Assembly (NCBI GenBank): GCA_000166095.1 | Contig: CP002278.1 | Span: forward strand, 590,001-654,000 | Source of the DNA: Methanothermus fervidus DSM 2088 | Lineage (GTDB): Archaea; Methanobacteriota; Methanobacteria; DSM-2088; Methanothermaceae | Direction of reading: 5' to 3' | Length of the DNA: 64,000 nucleotides | Shown: one piece after another, positions 14,919-23,200 of the stretch | How the letters are laid out: the number at the start of each line of letters is the position of its first letter | Position numbering within the stretch: position 1 is the first letter of the stretch | Program-made: the position numbers and the translations under genes | The notes under the pieces: generated by a model | What the model saw: the letters and a program-made list of their open reading frames with translations, nothing else | Told to the model about the DNA's origin: nothing | Databases searched by the model: none

Positions 14919-16859
14919 ATTAGTTACTAATTGCCAAACTACCGTAGAATTGTTCCTATATATTGGTTTAAAGTATTTCGGCGGCTGCTTTAAAATAACT
15001 AATTTTACAAACATAGAATTCTCAAAGTTTTTATCAATTATCAATATTTTATCTGGTGAAATGAAAATTATAGAAAAATTACTGTCTTTATTTATTATTA
15101 CCTTTTTTATGTTTCTATCCACAATGATAAAAGAGTGAGGAGCTTTTTTATTCCACAATGCTCTTTTATGATTTAAATCTAAAACAACATGATTTTTGTA
15201 AGCATTTTCTTTTTTTAGATAAATATATAATATTTCCTTGCTTTTACCAGCTTTAAAATTCCAATTACTATAATAGAAATACCAATAACCTACTTCTACA
15301 TCTCTATCACTTGTAAAGATAAGTATATTTGGTTGTTCAGAACATTTATTTTTTAAAAAACTTACAGCATCCTTTTTACTCATATAATTTTCTAAAATTT
15401 TTGTTGTATTGTTTTTATCCATTTTTAGTATTTCGTCCAGAATTTCTACATGTCTAGCACCAGTCTTGTTCTGCAATGAATAAATCAGAGAATCACCACT
15501 TAAAGATAAGAGTTGTAAAATATTGGAAGAATAATATTCGTTGTCTGTTGCATATGCTTTGCATATCCAATACATACGTGGTGTATTTTGTGATCCACCA
15601 TCAACTAATACTGGTCTTTGTGCAAAAGTTTCTAAAAAATAACCATAGGACCAATCTGATATTATTACAGAGTTTTGAGGCGTGTTGTTTTTAATCCATT
15701 CTGCTGCAGCAACTTGATCTTTATTTATGATGGCCTTTTCTTTATTTAAGGATGCTCCACATTGTAAAATAAGAAGAAATAAAACAAACAACAAAATTAC
15801 ATGTTTTCCAGTTTTTTTCTTTTTAATAAATAATTTTCCGATATAATTAATAATAATGGCTACAATAAGTGATAATGATATTGCAGGCCAAATAATAAAT
15901 CTAATTGCCTGAACATATAATAAAATTCCCGTAATTACCCAAAGAATCAATGTTAAAAATAATAAGCTGTCTATTTTTATTTTTCTTTTGTAAAATAAAA
16001 ATGCAAATAATATTATTAAGTAGATTGATGCGAAAGTGATACAAATGAATTTTAGCCCATAGGGCTTCTGCAATTCTACCACTGATTCATAAATATTTGG
16101 ATAATAAGATTTTGGCATGAAAAATCCAAATGGAGGAATCAAAGAATTGACACCATGAATCAAGATAAGTAGGATTGTAGTGATAACCACAAACAATATA
16201 ACAAATTTTCTTTTTTCTTTAACAAAATTTAAAAAACATGAAATTGTAAACAAATAATAGATGTATGTCCAACCTTCCCAAGTCAGTGAAAACAAAACTA
16301 CTGAAAAAGAAGCTGGAATTACATACATAAATTTTTTAGAGTTTTTAGCTTTTAATAAGAAATATAAAGTAAGGAGTGGAAAAATAGCATAAAACATGTC
16401 AGTGTCAAAAATTCCAGCACTTGTTCTAACCGTGTATATGGGATTTGTTACCAATAATAATCCTGCTAAGATTCCAGTTACTTTATCATCGTCCTGAAAT
16501 AAATAAAAGGATATTATACCTGCTAGAGGTGCAATAAAGGCTGGAAAATAAAAACATAGCTGAAGTAGTTGTAATGATGGAAAAATAAAATTGAGGATTC
16601 TATATGATACAGCTGTTACCCAAGGAAGTAATGGAGGATAATCAACAATTCTACCAGTAGGATAGTAAGAATAAATATCCCACGAATCTCCATTTTTTAA
16701 TATATTTCCCATATGTCCATTTTTTAATATGTTATCAGTCAAACGATAGTTATAGTATGAGTCAGGTTCACACATGATTCTATAGTTTGTGTCAAATGGA
16801 TATAAACGTAAAAAACACCCAAGCAAAAAAATTATTAAAATGATTACTTTAAATCTCAT
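14898..16859 (-). CDS. STT3/AglB-type oligosaccharyltransferase, variant catalytic motif
   Basis: A 653-residue membrane protein with about 11-13 N-terminal helices and a soluble extracellular C-terminal part. The family transfers a glycan from a lipid carrier to Asn in secreted proteins. Expected loop motifs are present: an acidic EPDSYYNYR in the first loop, FDTDMFYA (DxD type) and SVVELQKP as the acidic TIxE-like loop. The hallmark WWDYG is changed to DWSYG in SDWSYGYFLE. It is shorter than typical archaeal AglB. It may be a divergent AglB or a paralogue with other specificity. No Shine-Dalgarno precedes the ATG, so the mRNA may be leaderless. Confidence 0.78.
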   Translation of the reverse strand: MRFKVIILIIFLLGCFLRLYPFDTNYRIMCEPDSYYNYRLTDNILKNGHMGNILKNGDSWDIYSYYPTGRIVDYPPLLPWVTAVSYRILNFIFPSLQLLQLCFYFPAFIAPLAGIISFYLFQDDDKVTGILAGLLLVTNPIYTVRTSAGIFDTDMFYAIFPLLTLYFLLKAKNSKKFMYVIPASFSVVLFSLTWEGWTYIYYLFTISCFLNFVKEKRKFVILFVVITTILLILIHGVNSLIPPFGFFMPKSYYPNIYESVVELQKPYGLKFICITFASIYLIILFAFLFYKRKIKIDSLLFLTLILWVITGILLYVQAIRFIIWPAISLSLIVAIIINYIGKLFIKKKKTGKHVILLFVLFLLILQCGASLNKEKAIINKDQVAAAEWIKNNTPQNSVIISDWSYGYFLETFAQRPVLVDGGSQNTPRMYWICKAYATDNEYYSSNILQLLSLSGDSLIYSLQNKTGARHVEILDEILKMDKNNTTKILENYMSKKDAVSFLKNKCSEQPNILIFTSDRDVEVGYWYFYYSNWNFKAGKSKEILYIYLKKENAYKNHVVLDLNHKRALWNKKAPHSFIIVDRNIKKVIINKDSNFSIIFISPDKILIIDKNFENSMFVKLVILKQPPKYFKPIYRNNSTVVWQLVTNSSYFCS

Positions 16860-16932
16860 AATTTTTAGTTTTCATCATAAAATATTTAAATTTTTATTGG
16901 ATTTAAAAAGTTAAAAATTGGAGAGATGTAAA

Positions 16933-18543
16933 ATGAAATTTAGATGTGCAGACGCAATCATAAAAATTCTTGAAAAAGAAAATATTAAATATGTTTTTGG
17001 CCATCCAGGAGAACATGTTTTACCCCTCCTAGATGCAATTAGAAAATCTAAAATTAAACATGTATTGTTTCGACACGAACAAGGAGCAATTCATGCAGCC
17101 GATGGATATGCCCGTGCTAATAGAAAATTTGCTGTATGTCTTTCAACTGGAGGTCCTGGGGCTCTTAATTTTGTAATGGGTGTTGCTACAGCATATAAGG
17201 ATTCTGTTCCTTTACTCATACTTACGGGAGATATTCCAACAAATGATGTTGGTAAAAATGTTTTTCAGGAAGTAGATATTTGTGGCATATTAAAACCTAT
17301 AACTTTGGAAAGCTTTGATCCTTTAACACCAGAAGATTTGATTCTATCACTTAAAAAATCTTTAAAAATGTTAAAATATGGGCCAACTGGTCCTATACAC
17401 ATAAATTTACATAAAGATATTCTTGAGGAAAGAGTTTCGAGTAGTTTAGTTGATAAAAAAGTTAAAATAAAAATCAGGGAGGACAAAAGTAGGTTAAGTG
17501 ACGCCATAGATATTTTAAAATCTGCAAAAAGATTGCTGATATTAGCAGGTGGAGGTGTTTTATGGGCAGGTGCCTCCAAAATTTTAAAAAAAATAGTAAA
17601 AACTAAAAAAATTCCGCTAGTTACTACATATCCAGCTCGTGGAGTCATTAATGAGTATGAAGAATTTTGTTTGGGAATGATTGGCTTAAGAGGTACAAAA
17701 GCTGCAAATTTTGCTGGAAAAACATGTGATGTTTTATTGGCTTTAGGAGCTAAACTTACAGAACGTACATTAGAAGGAATTGGTAATCCAGAAATAATAC
17801 AAGTAAATCTTGATAAAAGATTTTTAAAAGGAGATGTTAATTTACAGATGGATGTAAAAGAATTTTTAGAGATTATTGAGAAAATAGATATATCAGTTGA
17901 TGGAAAGTGGTTAAAAAAATTAAAAAATCTTAAAAAAGAACACATGGAAATTATTAAAAATTCTAAAATATCAAAAACTCAACAAATTATTAAAAAAATA
18001 TTAGAATTTGATGAAAAGGCAATAATTGTTAATGATGCTGGAAGTCATACAACCTGGGTAACCTTATGTAAAAAAGTTGTAAAACCAAGGTCTCTTATTT
18101 TTTCAGGATCTTTTGGTCCTATGGGATATGGATTACCAGCAGCTATTGGCGTGAAATTTGCAAAACCAAATGAAAACGTAATAGTTATAGTGGGAGATGG
18201 TGGATTTCAAATGACGTTGCAAGAACTGGCTACAATCAAACAGTATAATTTACCTATACTTATCTGTGTTTTAAATAATCAATCCTTAAACATTATAAGA
18301 CAATGGCAAGAAATGATGTATAATGCTAGTTATTCTGTAGAGTTGAAAAATCCTGATTTTGTGAAACTTGCCAAATCATATGGAATAAAAGCTATGAAGG
18401 TTAAAAACTTGAAGGAAATAAATAAAATTTTAAGAAAGGCACTGGAATTTAATTCACCATTTCTTATTGAGATCAGAGTGCCTAAAGAAAATATTCCTTT
18501 GCCAAAGACTATTAAAGAAAAATTTTCTATAGGATGGGAGTAG
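16933..18543 (+). CDS. Acetolactate synthase-like thiamine diphosphate enzyme
   Basis: A 536-residue enzyme with the three domains of the acetohydroxyacid synthase large-subunit family. The N-terminal part has GHPGEHVLPLLDA and the catalytic Glu in FRHEQGAIHAADGYARA. A central FAD/nucleotide-type domain contains LILAGGGVLWAG. The C-terminal TPP/Mg site shows GDGGFQMT...NN. The likely role is valine/isoleucine synthesis, consistent with ilvE elsewhere in the window. No regulatory small subunit is adjacent, so another decarboxylase or synthase activity is possible. The start follows GGAGAG; the TTG at 16918 precedes that site. Confidence 0.8.
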   Translation: MKFRCADAIIKILEKENIKYVFGHPGEHVLPLLDAIRKSKIKHVLFRHEQGAIHAADGYARANRKFAVCLSTGGPGALNFVMGVATAYKDSVPLLILTGDIPTNDVGKNVFQEVDICGILKPITLESFDPLTPEDLILSLKKSLKMLKYGPTGPIHINLHKDILEERVSSSLVDKKVKIKIREDKSRLSDAIDILKSAKRLLILAGGGVLWAGASKILKKIVKTKKIPLVTTYPARGVINEYEEFCLGMIGLRGTKAANFAGKTCDVLLALGAKLTERTLEGIGNPEIIQVNLDKRFLKGDVNLQMDVKEFLEIIEKIDISVDGKWLKKLKNLKKEHMEIIKNSKISKTQQIIKKILEFDEKAIIVNDAGSHTTWVTLCKKVVKPRSLIFSGSFGPMGYGLPAAIGVKFAKPNENVIVIVGDGGFQMTLQELATIKQYNLPILICVLNNQSLNIIRQWQEMMYNASYSVELKNPDFVKLAKSYGIKAMKVKNLKEINKILRKALEFNSPFLIEIRVPKENIPLPKTIKEKFSIGWE

Positions 18544-18700
18544 TAAATTTATTTAAAATTTTCTTACAATGCCAATGCTTATATGTTAGAATTTTTAAAT
18601 TTTTTTACAAACTATCATGATTTATCATGTAATAATATAAAGTTGTGTAAACGTGTTAATGCATTAGAACCATACTTAAATAAATATACCTTCTCAACAA

Positions 18701-18718
18701 GAGGAAAAACTTATATAT
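18701..18718 (+). promoter_or_regulatory. BRE/TATA promoter of the hydrogenase operon
   Basis: GAGGAAAAA (BRE-like) followed by CTTATATAT lies about 35-40 bases before ATG 18753. Transcription should begin near 18740, leaving a short leader that just includes the GAGGTT ribosome site at 18741. The A+T-rich 18544-18700 stretch has no ORF that I can support. Confidence 0.6.
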
Positions 18719-18752
18719 TGAGCTCACAAATGAGAAAATAGAGGTTAAAAAT

Positions 18753-19073
18753 ATGAGCACTGTCGATTACATATTTGGAGGGCTAACTGTCGTTGTAATC
18801 ATCACATGTAGCTACTGGTTAAGCGGAATGTTGTCAAGTAAAAGTAAACATCAGAAAATTTTCAAAAGACCATTTACAAGTGGAGCTGTCAATCTACCAA
18901 AACATTATAAGTACATAACAAAGATAGTTGTATTTTTATCATTCTTCTTCACGTTGGAATCACTTCTAATTGCATCAATATTCACAGGTTTATCATTTTC
19001 CACTTTGATATATTTCACACTTACTCTTATTGCTGTCGTGCTTTTCACAATGTTATTCTCTAGAGGTGAGTAA
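18753..19073 (+). CDS. NuoA-like small membrane subunit
   Basis: A 106-residue protein with three hydrophobic helices, first in a nine-gene operon that follows complex I order. After the first helix there is a loop with PFTSG, then a second helix containing FTLESLL. This resembles the YECG loop and the FD(I/L)E helix of NuoA, but it is divergent (the Asp is replaced). The third helix ends in a short basic tail. Position, size and topology support a NuoA counterpart; residue identity is weak. It would sit beside the NuoH-like subunit in the membrane arm. Confidence 0.55.
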   Translation: MSTVDYIFGGLTVVVIITCSYWLSGMLSSKSKHQKIFKRPFTSGAVNLPKHYKYITKIVVFLSFFFTLESLLIASIFTGLSFSTLIYFTLTLIAVVLFTMLFSRGE

Positions 19074-19074
19074 A

Positions 19075-19548
19075 ATGCAAAATAAAATCACAAATTTTTT
19101 CACAAAAAATATCTTGAGGAAAAGCATGTGGTTATTTCATTTTAATAGTGGAGGGTGTAATGGATGTGATATAGAATTTGTTGCAGCTTTGACACCGTTG
19201 TATGATGTAGAAAGGATGGGAATTCAGCTTGTATCTTCACCACGTCATGCTGACATACTTGTTGTAACTGGCCCTGTAACACTTCAGTCTTTAAGCTCAT
19301 TAAAACTCATATATGAGCAAATGCCTTCACCAAAATATGTAATTGCTGTGGGTAATTGTGCATGTGATGGATGTGTATTCAAAGATTCTTATAATGTTCT
19401 TGAAGGCGTAGATAAAGTATTACCAGTAGATGTTTACATTCCTGGATGTCCACCAAGTCCTCGAGCAATATTTAGAGTGTTACAGAGTATATATCATGGT
19501 AAACTAGTAGTAACAGGTGAGAAGGTTGGGGAAGAGGAAGTTGGATAA
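19075..19548 (+). CDS. Group 4 [NiFe] hydrogenase small subunit (NuoB-like)
   Basis: The 157-residue small subunit carries the proximal [4Fe-4S] cluster that passes electrons to or from the [NiFe] site. Ligands are Cys28 and Cys31 in GGCNGCDIEF, Cys95 in GNCACDGC and Cys125 in PGCPP. The C-x2-C spacing and NGCDIE context are those of Ech/Mbh-type hydrogenases; NuoB of complex I has two adjacent Cys at this place. The start follows AGAGGTGA. It is translated just after the NuoA-like gene and overlaps the large-subunit gene by about 30 bases. Confidence 0.88.
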   Translation: MQNKITNFFTKNILRKSMWLFHFNSGGCNGCDIEFVAALTPLYDVERMGIQLVSSPRHADILVVTGPVTLQSLSSLKLIYEQMPSPKYVIAVGNCACDGCVFKDSYNVLEGVDKVLPVDVYIPGCPPSPRAIFRVLQSIYHGKLVVTGEKVGEEEVG

Positions 19549-21151
19549 TACTGTAGAAGTTCACCCATCAGAAATAAAAAATATGGCAGAAAAAACATTG
19601 AGGAAATATCCTCATTTAATAACTATAACACCCATACATTTAGATGAGGAGCTAAAAATTATTTATACATTTGATGATTTAAAAGGAAATTTAAAACATG
19701 TAATTACATATATACCTGTCAATTCTCCAAAAATAGATAGTATTACAGATGTAACTCCTGCAGCATTAGTATATGAGATGGAAACAAAGGATTTATTTGG
19801 AATAAAGTTCCAAAACTCTTATACATCTTCCAAACTAATTTTACCAGATTGTTATTCTGATAATTTACCTGCACCTTTACTCAAAACTACAAAATTAAAA
19901 TCTTTAAGAGAAAAATTATCAAATCACTGTATTCAAAATGGAATAATTGATGTATCTACTGATGCAATAAAATATGAAGGTGAATCTATAGTAACAGTCC
20001 CATTTGGACCATATCATCCTGCATTGAAGGAACCAGAGCATTTTGCAATTGTTTTAAAAGGAGAAAAAGTTGTTGATGTATTTCCAAGGATTGGATATGC
20101 ACATAGAGGAGTAGAAAAACTTTGTGAGACACGTCCCTTCCACGATGTTTTGTATTTGGTTGAAAGAGTATGTGGAATATGTAGTTTTGCTCATTCATGG
20201 GCATATACTCTCGCTGTAGAAGAACTTACTGGCATTAAAGCACCAAGAAGAGCAGAATATCTAAGGACAATAGTCGCTGAATTAGAAAGAATTCACAGCC
20301 ATGTAATGTGGATTGGATTGCTAGGATATTGGGCAGGATTCGAAACAATGTTCATGTGGATATGGGGAATAAGAGAAAAAATAATGCATCTTTTAGAATT
20401 GATAACAGGGAATAGAGTCAATGCCTCTTTTATAACTATAGGAGGAACAGTGACAGATGTTTCAGAAGAAAAATTAAATGAAGTAAAAAAAGTTGTAAAG
20501 ACATTTGAAGATTTTGCTGAGGAACTAATGGATGCTTTATTTTCATATGACCCTCTTGTTGAAAGAATGAAAAAAATTGGAGTTTATGATTCTAAAAAAG
20601 CTATTAAATATGGAGCAACAGGTCCAGTAATCAGGGCCACTGGTGTCCCTAATGACATACGAAAAATCGAACCATATGGTGCCTATGAAGAACTACCATG
20701 GGATGTAGTTACGAAGGATGGTGGAGATGTATTTAATGTAACAACTCTTAGAATGTACGAAGTTCTTGAATCCAGTAGAATAATTATAGAGGCTATAGAA
20801 AACATTCCTTCTGGAAATCCTACTCCAAAAAGATTTTTTTCTAGAAGAATAAAAGATGGAGAAGCAATAGGCCGTGTTGAAGCACCTAGGGGCGAATTAT
20901 TTGATTATGTAATGGCAAAGAATTCTAAAAATCCATATAGGGTAAGAATAAGAACACCAACTTTTGCAAACTTGATTTTCACATCCAATCTGCTTAAAGG
21001 ATCAACATTATCAGATGTACCTTTAATATTAACAACTATGGACCCTTGTTTCGCTTGTTTAGACAGATCTCTTGAACTTAAAAAATTATTTGAAAAAAGT
21101 GAAGTTGCCACCTATATAAAGCAGGCATGGAGGAACATGCATGGATTATAG
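19517..21151 (+). CDS. Group 4 [NiFe] hydrogenase large subunit fused to a NuoC-like domain
   Basis: The first 140 or so residues form a NuoC-like (30-kDa) domain with ALVYEMETKDLFGIKF. The remainder is the NuoD/hydrogenase large subunit. Both metal-binding pairs are intact: Cys219 and Cys222 in RVCGICSFAH, and Cys511 and Cys514 in MDPCFACLDR near the C-terminus. Complex I NuoD and F420H2 dehydrogenase FpoD lack these four Cys, so H2 production or oxidation is expected. The start is uncertain: GTG 19517 or one of the following TTG codons (19526, 19541). The 544 residues end in a few residues after the second pair, and no cleavable tail is obvious. Confidence 0.88.
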   Translation: MRRLGKRKLDNTVEVHPSEIKNMAEKTLRKYPHLITITPIHLDEELKIIYTFDDLKGNLKHVITYIPVNSPKIDSITDVTPAALVYEMETKDLFGIKFQNSYTSSKLILPDCYSDNLPAPLLKTTKLKSLREKLSNHCIQNGIIDVSTDAIKYEGESIVTVPFGPYHPALKEPEHFAIVLKGEKVVDVFPRIGYAHRGVEKLCETRPFHDVLYLVERVCGICSFAHSWAYTLAVEELTGIKAPRRAEYLRTIVAELERIHSHVMWIGLLGYWAGFETMFMWIWGIREKIMHLLELITGNRVNASFITIGGTVTDVSEEKLNEVKKVVKTFEDFAEELMDALFSYDPLVERMKKIGVYDSKKAIKYGATGPVIRATGVPNDIRKIEPYGAYEELPWDVVTKDGGDVFNVTTLRMYEVLESSRIIIEAIENIPSGNPTPKRFFSRRIKDGEAIGRVEAPRGELFDYVMAKNSKNPYRVRIRTPTFANLIFTSNLLKGSTLSDVPLILTTMDPCFACLDRSLELKKLFEKSEVATYIKQAWRNMHGL

Positions 21152-22109
21152 TGTTTTTACATACACAATTTCCATTGTTATATTTTCATTCATTATGGCA
21201 CCTATTATAGAATGGATAGAAAGAAAATTGGTGGCAAAAATCCAAAGAAGAGTAGGTCCATATTTCACAGGGCCTAAAGGATTCCTACAACCCTTCTATG
21301 ATTTCTTTAAACTTCTTGGAAAGGAAGAAAATTTACCTGAAAATATGGATAAACTTGTTGCACATCTTGCAGTGTTACTAGCAGTTATATTACCAATATT
21401 TGGGATACTTTTTATCCCTATATTTTCTCCAGTCTCTCCTTATAATTTCCAAGGTGATTTTCTATTTATTTTGGTTATACTTTCATTTTTGGCATTCTCT
21501 ATAGTTATGGCGGGTTTGGCCTCATTAACACCATTTACTGTTGTAGGGACTGGGAGACTAATAGTCCAATATTCAATGTATGAAGTGATATTAATAATTT
21601 CTCTATTTTTAGCTTTTGCACAGGTGGGTGACTACTCAATCTCAGCAATTTTAAAATATCAAATTGCAAATTATCCATTGATATTAACACAACCCCTAAC
21701 ATTTTTTGTAATGATTTTTTCATTGTTGGCAGTATTAGAAGAACCACCATTTGATCTACCACATGCTAAGCAAGAAATTGTAGCTGGATGGAAGACTGAA
21801 TATTCAGGCAGATTACTTGCTTTCATACTATTTTCAAGAAATTTAAAATTCCTCTATATTGCCTTAATAATTGTTACAGTGTTTTTAGCAGGAGGATATG
21901 GGCCAGGAATCAATAAATATGGATTTTTGTGGATCATTTATTTACTTATTAAATTATTGTTTGTAGTATTCCTAGTTACTTTTGTTAAAGCTATAGCAGT
22001 AAGAGTTAGAAGTCTGTATTTACCTAAAAATTTGTGGCTCAAGTTCATTCCCATTTTGATATTACAGCTCATAATAATAGGTGGACTTAAAACTCTGGGG
22101 GCAATATAA
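21141..22109 (+). CDS. NuoH-like membrane subunit of the hydrogenase complex
   Basis: A 322-residue protein with eight or so membrane helices that links the catalytic arm to the ion-pumping arm. Family motifs are well kept: EWIERKLVAKIQRRVGP near the N-terminus, and the acidic quinone-chamber/E-channel loop EEPPFDLPHAKQEIVAG. In group 4 hydrogenases this subunit couples electron transfer to ion movement without necessarily binding quinone. GGAGG precedes the ATG, and the gene overlaps the large-subunit gene by 11 bases. Confidence 0.9.
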   Translation: MDYSVFTYTISIVIFSFIMAPIIEWIERKLVAKIQRRVGPYFTGPKGFLQPFYDFFKLLGKEENLPENMDKLVAHLAVLLAVILPIFGILFIPIFSPVSPYNFQGDFLFILVILSFLAFSIVMAGLASLTPFTVVGTGRLIVQYSMYEVILIISLFLAFAQVGDYSISAILKYQIANYPLILTQPLTFFVMIFSLLAVLEEPPFDLPHAKQEIVAGWKTEYSGRLLAFILFSRNLKFLYIALIIVTVFLAGGYGPGINKYGFLWIIYLLIKLLFVVFLVTFVKAIAVRVRSLYLPKNLWLKFIPILILQLIIIGGLKTLGAI

Positions 22110-22480
22110 TGAATAATATTTTGAGAATTGTAAAAGAAGCTGCCAAAAACTTGGGATCAAAGGTTTTTACACTTATACCTAAAGATATGGACGAAATAAC
22201 AAAGAGATATTGGCTAGGTAGGCCAACTTTAATACCTGAGAAATGTAATGGCTGTTCTATTTGTGCCATTATGTGCCCTGTGAAAGCAATAAACATGGTT
22301 GTTGTAGGCGAAAGAGTAGTAGGTAAAAGAAAAGTACCTCTAAAAAATCCCAAATTTGATTACAACAGATGTATATACTGTGGCTTATGTTCGGAAGTAT
22401 GTAAGTTTGGAGCTATAAAAATCAAAAAAGAGTCATCATATAGGATAATCATTGGTGATAGGTCATGTTATGTGAAATAA
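22109..22480 (+). CDS. NuoI-like 2[4Fe-4S] ferredoxin subunit
   Basis: A 123-residue electron-transfer subunit with two [4Fe-4S] motifs, CNGCSICAIMCP and CIYCGLCSEVC. It would carry electrons between soluble ferredoxin and the small subunit. The second motif ends in CKFGA rather than CP. The start codon shares one base with the NuoH-like stop (TAATG). The absence of NuoE, F and G genes fits a ferredoxin-linked complex. Confidence 0.9.
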   Translation: MNNILRIVKEAAKNLGSKVFTLIPKDMDEITKRYWLGRPTLIPEKCNGCSICAIMCPVKAINMVVVGERVVGKRKVPLKNPKFDYNRCIYCGLCSEVCKFGAIKIKKESSYRIIIGDRSCYVK

Positions 22481-22908
22481 TGTCAATTATTGGTTCAATT
22501 TTAATAATTTATGCATTGCTTGAACAAAAATTACCTAGGTTAATAGTTTCATTATTTGTTGGTTGTGTATTAATAGGAATTAGCATTGCATTATATACGT
22601 CAATACCAATTGGATTAATAGTCATTTTTTTATTTGGTGGTACTTTAGTTGCTTTATTATATTTAGCCGGATTAACTGTACCTACAATTAAGATAAAAAA
22701 CTTGAAAGTTGCTGTAACTGCTATAGTTCTCACAATTGTTGTATTTACAAGTGTATCACTATTAATTTTAGCTAAGCACAAAATATTGGTCCTAACTACT
22801 CCTAGAGTTGAATGGCCTAAAATCACCGTTAATAATTTACTTGCATTAATGATAACATTGACAGCATCTTTTTATGCAATAGTAAGTATAATGGGTGGTA
22901 AATCATGA
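22465..22908 (+). CDS. NuoJ-like membrane subunit
   Basis: A 147-residue protein with about five hydrophobic helices. The third (VIFLFGGTLVALLYLAGL) corresponds to the Gly-rich pi-bulge helix of NuoJ. It starts within the NuoI-like gene: GGTGA supports ATG 22465, while ATG 22480 would make a TAATG junction. Its stop overlaps the NuoK-like start (ATGA). It belongs to the ion-pathway part between the NuoH- and NuoL-like subunits. Confidence 0.78.
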   Translation: MLCEIMSIIGSILIIYALLEQKLPRLIVSLFVGCVLIGISIALYTSIPIGLIVIFLFGGTLVALLYLAGLTVPTIKIKNLKVAVTAIVLTIVVFTSVSLLILAKHKILVLTTPRVEWPKITVNNLLALMITLTASFYAIVSIMGGKS

Positions 22909-23195
22909 AACTCTTAGCATTTATACCTCCATTATTATTACTATATGGGGGAATGGCAACAATTCTATTTGGAAAAAATATTTTCAGATTGATTTTAGGG
23001 ATATCAACTATAGAAATTTCAGTTATTTTGTTTGCATCTATTTTAATTAGTATGTTTGGGTTTTTACAGTGGATAATAATAATATCCGCGTCAGTGCTTG
23101 TTGCAAGCGAAGCAGTGCTTGTTGCATTTATTGTTTCATTATCTAAGAGAATCAAAATTAGAGAAATAGATGAACTGAAATCTCTGAGGTGGTAA
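22905..23195 (+). CDS. NuoK/MrpC-like membrane subunit
   Basis: A 96-residue protein with three helices. Buried acidic residues occur where NuoK has its two essential Glu: ILGISTIEIS in helix 2 and VASEAVLVAF in helix 3. The C-terminal tail is charged. Coupling to the upstream gene is by an ATGA overlap and GGTGGT serves as ribosome site. It is likely to form part of the first ion channel of the complex. Confidence 0.85.
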   Translation: MKLLAFIPPLLLLYGGMATILFGKNIFRLILGISTIEISVILFASILISMFGFLQWIIIISASVLVASEAVLVAFIVSLSKRIKIREIDELKSLRW

Positions 23196-23200
23196 CTTTG

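Noticed and set aside
15476-15694. Long open frames opposite the STT3, rpo and nuo genes
   Set aside because: They lie wholly inside well-supported genes on the other strand or frame, lack ribosome sites and have no recognisable domains.
18612-18640. Direct repeat TATCATG...TTATCATG before the hydrogenase operon
   Set aside because: Only two short A+T-rich copies about 90 bases upstream of the TATA box; this is expected by chance in such sequence.
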